Translations under genes and position numbers: made by a program
The notes under the pieces: model-generated
Seen by the model: the letters and a program-made list of their open reading frames with translations, nothing else
Told to the model about the DNA's origin: nothing
Databases searched by the model: none
Assembly: GCF_001426195.1 (NCBI RefSeq)
Contig: NZ_LMRS01000001.1
Coordinates: 808,501 to 872,500, forward strand
Length of the DNA: 64,000 bases
Direction of reading: 5' to 3'
From: Sphingomonas sp. Leaf339
GTDB lineage: Bacteria > Pseudomonadota > Alphaproteobacteria > Sphingomonadales > Sphingomonadaceae
In this document: positions 58,080-64,000 of the stretch, one piece after another
Layout: each line of letters starts with the position of its first letter
Position numbering within the stretch: the stretch's first letter is position 1

Positions 58080-58156
58080 GGCGAAGTAGCTCAGCTGGTT
58101 AGAGCACGGGAATCATAATCCTGGGGTCGGGGGTTCAAGTCCCTCCTTCGCTACCA
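58080..58156 (+). tRNA. tRNA-Met (anticodon CAU, elongator)
   Basis: The acceptor arm pairs 58080-58086 (GGCGAAG) with 58146-58152, with a G-U pair at 1-72, followed by A and an encoded CCA. The anticodon loop ATCATAA gives CAT. The 1-72 pair and the stem lacking three GC pairs below the loop argue against initiator; a tRNA-Ile with lysidine-modified CAU is less likely but not excluded. Confidence 0.9.
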
Positions 58157-58345
58157 CTCGCGAACCTTTTCTCATGATCATGACTGGCGTGTCGCTGGTA
58201 AAAAATGCCCACCAACCAAATGTTTGCGGCCGTATTGATACGACGGGAAGGCCTTACGACGCGGTTACGCAAAATAAAGCACAGTGCGACGCCGGCGATA
58301 GCGCGCTGATGCACCGATCATTCCGAACCCGGCTAGCATCACTGC

Positions 58346-58825
58346 CTATGAGGCCGGTTCCGACACGACCGGTACGGTCGGTTGGGTGATCGTCCCACCT
58401 GCCCCACCCATAATAACGGCGCTACCCGACAGTGAGGTGCCGGCGGCACCGACACCCAGAATCGATATGCCGCCAACACCGGCAAAGGTGTTGTGATACG
58501 GTCCGGCGCTCAGATCGGCATCGGTCAGGCCCGATACCAGCGTGCTCAACCAGCCATAGCCCTGCGAATGCGAGAACAGGCCGCCTTCAGCGCCGAGGAA
58601 GTCGTTGCTGCCGATTGCATTGGCATCGATGATCCCCTGCTCTGGCGAATATAGATCACCCGACACGTTGTTGTCGGTGGAATCCACGTGGATCACACTG
58701 GCCGCACTGCTGAGCGGGCCGCTGCCCGTATTGGAAAAGAAGTCGGCGATCTGCGATCCGTTGAGTAGCACGACCGGCCCGCCGGCGCTGGTGAGCGTCG
58801 AAGACGGACGTACGCGCTTTGGCAT
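58346..58825 (-). CDS. Hypothetical Gly/Ser/Ala-rich protein
   Basis: The 159-residue frame starts at an ATG immediately after the fdhD TAA (TAAATG), so translation may be coupled. The product MPKRVRPSSTLTSAGGPVVL continues with SQIADFFSNTGSG, a Gly/Ala-rich middle and the end TVPVVSEPAS. It has no cysteine and no clear signal peptide or membrane helix. Amino-acid use is regular and unlike a shadow frame, but I recognise no family. A 190-bp empty stretch separates it from tRNA-Met. Confidence 0.55.
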   Translation of the reverse strand: MPKRVRPSSTLTSAGGPVVLLNGSQIADFFSNTGSGPLSSAASVIHVDSTDNNVSGDLYSPEQGIIDANAIGSNDFLGAEGGLFSHSQGYGWLSTLVSGLTDADLSAGPYHNTFAGVGGISILGVGAAGTSLSGSAVIMGGAGGTITQPTVPVVSEPAS

Positions 58826-59611
58826 TTAAAATGCCGGGAATATGTTGTGAGGATCGTGAGCCATTATCATAGCGTCTGACCGGGCTAACGCAATTAACGT
58901 AAGGCCATATTTCTGAGCATGCAACAAAGCGAGCGTCGTGGGCGCGGAAATGCCGACCAATAAAGGGGCATTGGCAATCAGGGACTTGTCTACCATTTCG
59001 AAGCTTAGCCGGGATGTAACAAGGATAAAGCCTTCTATGGCTTGCCCGGTCTGTCCGCCTATCAATTTATCGAGAGCGTTGTGTCGACCGACGTCTTCAT
59101 AGGCGGCAACAATGCGACCTTCCCGATTGCAGACCGCCGCGGCATGAACGGCACCGGTAAGCGCATTGAGCGGTTGATAAGCGCGAAGGTTCGCCAGAGC
59201 GGCAAATAGCGCGTGCTGTCGCACATCGGGACGCGGGGCAATCGGTGCGGGGCGGTGGAGTTGCTCCAATCCGGCGATTCCACATAACCCACAGCTCGTA
59301 TCGCTGGTTCGATGCCGCACCCGATCATGGATCCGGTTCCGGCAACGATCAGCAAGTGCGATACGGACGATCCAGCCGGCGTCCGTTTCGAACGGTTCTA
59401 CGGCGATAATGTCGGCAACCGTGTCGGCAAGTCGCTCAGTCAGCATGAAACCGACGGCGAATGCTTCCAGATCGGAGGGCGTCATCATCATTACTGCATA
59501 GCCCAGGCCATCGACTTCGATCGACACAGGCGCCTCGACTGCCACGCATCGCTCGCCGGCCGTCACGCCACCCGGTCGGATGAAGCTCACTGGCTTTATT
59601 TGGGCAGTCAT
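58826..59611 (-). CDS. fdhD: Formate dehydrogenase accessory sulfurtransferase FdhD
   Basis: From ATG 59611 the product has 261 residues. FdhD passes sulfur to the molybdenum cofactor of formate dehydrogenases. The key cysteine loop TSCGLCG (about residue 116) and AAYEDVGRHNALDKLIGG (cofactor-binding) are present. The ATG overlaps the mobA stop by 4 bp, and the gene serves the molybdoenzyme upstream in the same operon. Confidence 0.95.
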   Translation of the reverse strand: MTAQIKPVSFIRPGGVTAGERCVAVEAPVSIEVDGLGYAVMMMTPSDLEAFAVGFMLTERLADTVADIIAVEPFETDAGWIVRIALADRCRNRIHDRVRHRTSDTSCGLCGIAGLEQLHRPAPIAPRPDVRQHALFAALANLRAYQPLNALTGAVHAAAVCNREGRIVAAYEDVGRHNALDKLIGGQTGQAIEGFILVTSRLSFEMVDKSLIANAPLLVGISAPTTLALLHAQKYGLTLIALARSDAMIMAHDPHNIFPAF

Positions 59612-60141
59612 GCGGTCAGCATATCGCTTTCCAGCGCAGCAAGATCGTCGCGGGTATTTACGTTCGCGAGTGCGGTCGCAGCGCCGATCGGCAAGGCGCC
59701 GATATTCTTTGCCCAACCTCTGACCGACCGGTCCGGTGCGGTCTCGATATGGGCCAAGAGATGTGCCCCCAGTGCGGATGGCCAGTAACCGAGCACCGGG
59801 GCATCCTCGCAATAGGCCGGACCGCGATGTAACAAGGCCTCGATCAATCCATCGGGAAGGTGCGGCATGTCGCAGCCGACCGTTAAAACGCAATGGAAGC
59901 CATGTGTCGCCGCGTGATCGAGCGCCGCCGCGATCCCTCCCAGCGGCCCTAGGCCGGGGCGGGGGAGGTCGGGCAGGCCACCTGCCTGACTGCCGATCAC
60001 CACCACCTCGTCACAGTGACGCCGCAGCGTCGCGATAGCGTGATCGACCAGTGTCCGGCCGTTCAGTATGGCCTGAGCCTTGTCGGTGCCAAAGCGCGAT
60101 GATTGACCGCCAGCCAGCACTGCGCCCAGCGGTCGGATCAT
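59608..60141 (-). CDS. mobA: Molybdenum cofactor guanylyltransferase MobA
   Basis: The 177-residue protein adds GMP to molybdopterin. AVLAGGQSSRFGTDKAQAIL is the nucleotide-binding signature near residue 7, and LTVGCDMPHLP has the metal-binding Asp. ATG 60141 overlaps the stop of the molybdoenzyme gene by 4 bp, so the three genes form one operon. The frame is open further upstream but only within that gene. Confidence 0.95.
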   Translation of the reverse strand: MIRPLGAVLAGGQSSRFGTDKAQAILNGRTLVDHAIATLRRHCDEVVVIGSQAGGLPDLPRPGLGPLGGIAAALDHAATHGFHCVLTVGCDMPHLPDGLIEALLHRGPAYCEDAPVLGYWPSALGAHLLAHIETAPDRSVRGWAKNIGALPIGAATALANVNTRDDLAALESDMLTA

Positions 60142-62420
60142 AACCTCACCCTGACCGGCACAGATTTGCCGGCGGGAACATGGCTTTCCAACGCGTGATG
60201 TTCGAGCGGGATCAGATAGTTCAGCTCCGGATAATATCCACCAAGGCACCCCTGAGGAATATTATACTCCACAACCCGCAGCCCTTCGACCACGCGTTCG
60301 ACGCCGTCTTCTGCGTCGCTCTCCAACGCGATCATATCGCCAGCCGCAAGACCGAGATTGGCGATGTCGGCGCGGTTCATCATCACGACCATCCTGGTGC
60401 CCTTGATGCCGCGGAACCGGTCGTCATAGCCATAGATGGTCGTGTTGAACTGGTCGTTCGATCGCAGTGTCACCAGGCGGAACCGGCCCTCCTTCTCGGC
60501 AAAGCCACTGGCGTTCAGCGCCCGGGGAACGTTGAATTCCGCCTTGCCGCTGTCGGTCTGCCATTCGCGATGGGAAGCGGGATTGCCCTTCCAAAACCCG
60601 CCCGGCACGAACAGACGTTCGTTAAAGTTGGCGAACTTGTCCGGATAGACATTCTCGATAGCCGTGCGGACGAGACCATAATCGCCGACCCATTCATCCC
60701 AAGGCACGTTCGGATTGGCGGGCAAAAGCGCCTTGGCGATCGCGGCAATGATGGCTGGTTCTGACAATAACGTGTCGGCAGCCGGCGTTGCCTTGCCGAC
60801 CGATCCATAGATGTGGCTGAACGAGTCCTCCATCGACACCGCCTGCCGACCGCCCGTCTGCATGTCCTGCTCCATCCGGCCGAGGCAGGGAAGAATGTAG
60901 GACTCCTCACCCGGATACAGATGGCTCTTGTTGAGCTTGGTGGCGATGTGGACGGCGATCGGCAGCTTTGCCCACCCTTCCTTCATCGCCGCATGTTCCG
61001 GCGTCGCGCGCAGGAAATTACCGCCAAGCTGGACGAAGCCCTGCGCGGTTCCGGCAATGATCTCACGGCAGCTCTCCACCGTGTCCCACCCCTTTTCGGT
61101 CGGCGGCTCGAACTCGAACAATTCCTTCAGCCGCTCAACCGGTGCCAGCTCCGTCTTCTCCGTGATGCCGACCGTACGCTGACCCTGTACGTTACTGTGC
61201 CCGCGCACCGGGCCGGGGCCGGCGCCTTCGCGGCCAATATTGCCGCGCAGGAACAGCATGTTTAGGATCATGTACAGGCTGTCGATGCCATAGCGGTGTT
61301 GAGTGATGCCCATGCCGTACACGGCGATGACGCGCTCCGCCTTCATGTAAACGCGTGCCGCACCCTCGATTGCATTACGGCTCAGTCCGCTTTCATCGAC
61401 GATTTCGTCCCAGCGCGCATCGCGACAGAAGTTCGCGAATTCGTCGAAGCGGACGGTATGCTGCTCGATGAAATGGTGGTCGAGGATGCGCTCGCCGCCA
61501 TCGACCTGCGCGCGGTCGTCTGCCTCAATCACATATTTACAGATTCCGAGCATCGCGGAGATGTCGCCGCCAGCGCGCACCTGGTGGTATTGGCTGGAAA
61601 TCTGCGTCGGCGCACCGACTGTCATCTGCACCGGGTTCTGCGGGCTGGCGAACCGCTCCCATCCGCGTTCACGCAACGGGTTGAAGGTCACGATCTCCAC
61701 GCCGCGCTGGCTGCATTCCTGCAAGGTATGGAGCATCCGCGGGGCGTTGGTGCCGACATTCTGTCCGAACACGAAGATCGCGTCGCACTTGTCGTAATCC
61801 TCCAGCTGGATCGTCGCGACCGGTGAACCGATCGCGTTTTTCATCCCGACCGACGTGGTCTCGTGGCACATGTTCGACGAATCGGGCAGGTTCTGCTGCC
61901 CCCACATCCGCGCCATCAAGCTGTACATGAACGACGTTTCGAGGCTGGCGCGGCCGGAGGCGTACAGAACGACCTTGGTCGGATCGCACGTCTTCAGCTT
62001 GGCGCCGATCGCGTCGAACGCTTCCTGCCATCCGACCGCCATATATTTATCGGTCGCCGCATCATACTTCATCGGATGCGTCAGCCGCCCGGCTTGCTCC
62101 AGATCGTAATCCGGCCATTCGGCAAGTTCGGACACCGTATGCTTCTGGAAGAATTCGGGCGTGACACGGTGGCTGGTAAGTTCCCAAGCGGTGGCCTTTG
62201 CGCCGTTCTCGCAGAATTCGGCTATGTGCGGCTTGGCCGGTTTGCCCCACGCACACGAAACGCACATCACGCCTTCGGGCTTGTTCTGGCGACGGAGCGC
62301 ATCGAGTACGTCGGGACTGATGCCTTCCTTCGGCAGGATTTTCGACATGCCCTTCATCGAACCCCAGCCTCCGGCCGGAGCGGTATATTCCTTGATTACA
62401 ACGTCCTTGTCGTCACTCAT
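60138..62420 (-). CDS. FdhF/YdeP-family molybdopterin oxidoreductase
   Basis: The 760-residue protein belongs to the formate-dehydrogenase-like (DMSO reductase) superfamily. The N-terminal iron-sulfur site is reduced to C53-V-S-C56 with C70 in AEFCENGAKA. YASGRASLETSFMYSLMARMWG and RGHSNVQGQRTVGI are typical YdeP/FdhF-like cofactor segments, and the C-terminal domain (RLVTLRSNDQFNTTIYGYDD) binds the pterin. It has no signal peptide, so it is cytosolic. mobA and fdhD follow in the operon, supporting a formate- or acid-stress-type role, which is inferred. Confidence 0.93.
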   Translation of the reverse strand: MSDDKDVVIKEYTAPAGGWGSMKGMSKILPKEGISPDVLDALRRQNKPEGVMCVSCAWGKPAKPHIAEFCENGAKATAWELTSHRVTPEFFQKHTVSELAEWPDYDLEQAGRLTHPMKYDAATDKYMAVGWQEAFDAIGAKLKTCDPTKVVLYASGRASLETSFMYSLMARMWGQQNLPDSSNMCHETTSVGMKNAIGSPVATIQLEDYDKCDAIFVFGQNVGTNAPRMLHTLQECSQRGVEIVTFNPLRERGWERFASPQNPVQMTVGAPTQISSQYHQVRAGGDISAMLGICKYVIEADDRAQVDGGERILDHHFIEQHTVRFDEFANFCRDARWDEIVDESGLSRNAIEGAARVYMKAERVIAVYGMGITQHRYGIDSLYMILNMLFLRGNIGREGAGPGPVRGHSNVQGQRTVGITEKTELAPVERLKELFEFEPPTEKGWDTVESCREIIAGTAQGFVQLGGNFLRATPEHAAMKEGWAKLPIAVHIATKLNKSHLYPGEESYILPCLGRMEQDMQTGGRQAVSMEDSFSHIYGSVGKATPAADTLLSEPAIIAAIAKALLPANPNVPWDEWVGDYGLVRTAIENVYPDKFANFNERLFVPGGFWKGNPASHREWQTDSGKAEFNVPRALNASGFAEKEGRFRLVTLRSNDQFNTTIYGYDDRFRGIKGTRMVVMMNRADIANLGLAAGDMIALESDAEDGVERVVEGLRVVEYNIPQGCLGGYYPELNYLIPLEHHALESHVPAGKSVPVRVRL

Positions 62421-62527
62421 GCGATCCTCCGCTTGATAGCGGAACGAAGCGGCACGGCTTTCGATGCGGGGCGGTTCAAATTCCCCGTGCGAACACCTAG
62501 ATGAGCGTCACACTACAGGATCGTTGA

Positions 62528-63496
62528 ATGACCACCCACACCACGCGCATGCTTATCCTCGGTTCGGGTCCGGCCGGCCTGTCTGCCGCGATCTATGGCG
62601 CTCGCGCCGGAATGGCGCCGATTGTGGTGCAGGGCATCCAGCCCGGCGGTCAGCTAACGACCACGACCGACGTTGAGAATTACCCCGGTTTCGCCGACGT
62701 CATCCAGGGCCCGTGGCTGATGGAGCAGATGCAGAAGCAGGCCGAACATGTCGGCACGCGCCTGATGTGGGACACGATCGTCGAGGTCGATCTGTCGCGC
62801 CGTCCCTTCCGCCTGATCGGCGATGGCGGCGACGTGTATGAGGGCGAGGTGCTGGTGATCGCCACCGGGGCGCAGGCCAAATGGCTGGGGCTGGACAGCG
62901 AACACGCCATGAAGGGCAAGGGTGTGTCCGCCTGCGCCACCTGCGACGGCTTCTTCTATCGCGGCAAAAAGGTCGCCGTGATCGGCGGCGGCAACACCGC
63001 GGTCGAGGAGGCGCTATACCTGACCAATCATTCCGATAACGTGACGCTGATCCACCGCCGCGACTCGTTACGTGCCGAGCGCATCCTTCAGGAGCGGCTC
63101 CACGCCCATCCGAACATCACGGTACTGTGGAATAAGGAAGTCCGCGAATTCGTCGATGGCGGCGGGAATGCCGGCCTCGTCGCACTCGAGCTGGAAGACA
63201 CGGTGACTGGCGAGCATAGCCGACTGGATGTCGAGGGCGGCTTTGTCGCGATCGGCCATCATCCGGCGACTGAATTGTTCCGGGGGCATCTCGATCTCGA
63301 CAACGATGGCTATATCGCGGTGGAGACGGGATCGACGCGCACCAACGTCGCTGGCGTGTTCGCGTGCGGCGATGTGGCAGACAAGATCTATCGTCAGGCA
63401 GTCACGGCGGCCGGCACCGGCTGCATGGCCGCGCTGGATGCCGAACGCTTCCTGGCGGCGGTTGAGTTCGAGGAAATGGCCGAGGCGGCGGAGTAG
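62528..63496 (+). CDS. trxB: Thioredoxin reductase
   Basis: The 322-residue flavoprotein reduces thioredoxin with NADPH. LILGSGPAGLSAAIYGARAG is the FAD loop, C136-A-T-C139 the redox-active disulfide, VIGGGNTAVEEALYL the NADPH loop, and GVFACGDVADKIYRQAVTAA the second FAD motif. It diverges from the molybdoenzyme operon. Confidence 0.97.
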   Translation: MTTHTTRMLILGSGPAGLSAAIYGARAGMAPIVVQGIQPGGQLTTTTDVENYPGFADVIQGPWLMEQMQKQAEHVGTRLMWDTIVEVDLSRRPFRLIGDGGDVYEGEVLVIATGAQAKWLGLDSEHAMKGKGVSACATCDGFFYRGKKVAVIGGGNTAVEEALYLTNHSDNVTLIHRRDSLRAERILQERLHAHPNITVLWNKEVREFVDGGGNAGLVALELEDTVTGEHSRLDVEGGFVAIGHHPATELFRGHLDLDNDGYIAVETGSTRTNVAGVFACGDVADKIYRQAVTAAGTGCMAALDAERFLAAVEFEEMAEAAE

Positions 63497-63511
63497 GGGC
63501 CTAAAGCCCCT
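63495..63511. terminator. Short hairpin between convergent trxB and ACP genes
   Basis: AGGGGC (63495-63500) and GCCCCT (63506-63511) form a 6-bp stem around CTAAA. It overlaps both stop codons. Weak evidence of termination, as no T run follows. Confidence 0.35.
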
Positions 63512-63782
63512 GCGCCTTGCTCCGCACGAAATCGGTCAGCGCGCCGAAGGTTTCCAGCATGTCGCCATCAACCTCGTCATCCTCAATCAGGATCCCGAGC
63601 CGGTCTTCCAGCTCGGTCAGCACGCCGGCGACGGCCATTGAATCGAGTTCGGGCAGCGCCCCGAACAATGGCGTATCGACGGTAAACGTCGCCGCGCGTT
63701 CCGGTGCGATCCCCAGCACGTCAGCCAGCACGCCACGCACATTGGTCTCGATCACATCGTCGCTGGTTGCGTCGCTCGCCAT
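63501..63782 (-). CDS. Acyl carrier protein
   Basis: From ATG 63782 the product has 93 residues (upstream ATGs at 63785 and 63797 are in frame). NVRGVLADVLGIAPERAATF and the phosphopantetheine site L-P-E-L-D-S48-M are typical of a carrier protein, and acidic ending IEDDEVDGDMLET supports it. It is not the housekeeping AcpP type. It is divergent from an AMP-forming ligase, which may load it. Confidence 0.88.
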   Translation of the reverse strand: MASDATSDDVIETNVRGVLADVLGIAPERAATFTVDTPLFGALPELDSMAVAGVLTELEDRLGILIEDDEVDGDMLETFGALTDFVRSKAQGL

Positions 63783-63847
63783 CATCTTTCCCGCCATTAT
63801 CGCGGCGGGCGTTACCGCGCGGGCATGAAAACGGCAATCGCTCTGCT

Positions 63848-64000
63848 ATGCGATTCGATATGATCGCGCTCGACCCCGTACCCCTCACCATCGACCGGCT
63901 GACCGCCCGCGGCCGGGTGGACGGCCCAGCATTGATCGATCGGGCAGGTGGACTGAGCTTCGGCCAGTTGGAAGAGGCTGTCGGCGCCGCCGCCGCTTGG
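63848..64000 (+). CDS. AMP-forming acyl-CoA/acyl-ACP ligase, partial (5' end only)
   Basis: An ATG at 63848 opens a frame running to the window edge (51 codons; a second ATG at 63860). PALIDRAGGLSFGQLEEAVG is the usual N-terminal adenylation-domain pattern. Adjacent to an acyl carrier protein, it probably activates an acyl group for it. Sphingomonad exosortase-A loci carry such a ligase-ACP pair, so this may be the start of one (speculative). Confidence 0.6.
   Translation, partial: MRFDMIALDPVPLTIDRLTARGRVDGPALIDRAGGLSFGQLEEAVGAAAAW

Noticed and set aside
60138..62420. Selenocysteine in the molybdoenzyme
   Set aside because: The frame has no internal TGA, and the family form with Cys or another ligand is known.

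Overview
The window looks like chromosomal DNA of an alphaproteobacterium of the order Sphingomonadales (Sphingomonas or a close relative). The basis is the high GC content, two large TonB-dependent receptors, a tryptophan-halogenase/DUF6445 pair beside a receptor, the tig-clpP-clpX-lon-hup order typical of alphaproteobacteria, and a gspC-N type II secretion operon. The genus is inferred from gene content and protein style, not from a database search.

Layout. (1) 1-9437: a carbohydrate-uptake locus with an MFS permease (cut by the window edge), a divergent LacI-type regulator with a TGTAA-N4-TTACA operator candidate, a TonB receptor, a secreted six-hairpin glycosidase-like protein, and on the other strand a DUF6445 protein, a flavin-dependent tryptophan-halogenase-family protein and a 53-residue proline-rich protein. 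(2) 9549-27082: tRNA-Leu, then the protein quality-control series tig, clpP, clpX, lon, hup, tRNA-Val. It is split by inserted glycan genes: three glycosyltransferases on the + strand or beside it, a GT4 transferase, two multi-spanning membrane proteins (one broken by an in-frame TGA) and an M1 peptidase. (3) 27101-30191: a DUF808 membrane protein, about 1.2 kb of decayed sequence, and a RadC-family protein. (4) 30271-46973: four tandem 11-bp Pho-box-like repeats, a lipoprotein, a TonB receptor, a 2OG-Fe(II) oxygenase, then the complete gspCDEFGHIJKLMN operon with mostly 4-bp overlaps. (5) 47021-49188: tRNA-His, a Leu/Val-type amino-acid dehydrogenase, and a decayed IS481-family element sitting exactly in the CTAG that carries the dehydrogenase stop codon. 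(6) 49311-54254: cytochrome c maturation genes ccmCDEFGH plus a short ccmI-like gene, and a DUF3072 protein. (7) 54315-58156: alanine dehydrogenase, the Kup potassium transporter, a 2'-5' RNA ligase-like protein and tRNA-Met. (8) 58346-64000: an unknown Gly/Ser-rich protein, fdhD, mobA and an FdhF/YdeP-type molybdoenzyme in one operon, then trxB, an acyl carrier protein and the first codons of an AMP-forming acyl ligase.

The most interesting unit is region 4. The Pho-box-like array, the lipoprotein and the TonB receptor directly before a full type II secretion operon resemble the phosphate-starvation lipoprotein (ElpS) and T2SS arrangement known from Caulobacter. It suggests a phosphate-scavenging secretion and uptake module. 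No CRISPR array, prophage, toxin-antitoxin pair or recognisable defence system was seen. I found no clearly new multi-gene system, but several features (the His- and Lys-rich tail on trigger factor, the glycan genes inside the clp cluster, an orphan terminator, the small proline-rich protein) deserve a closer look.
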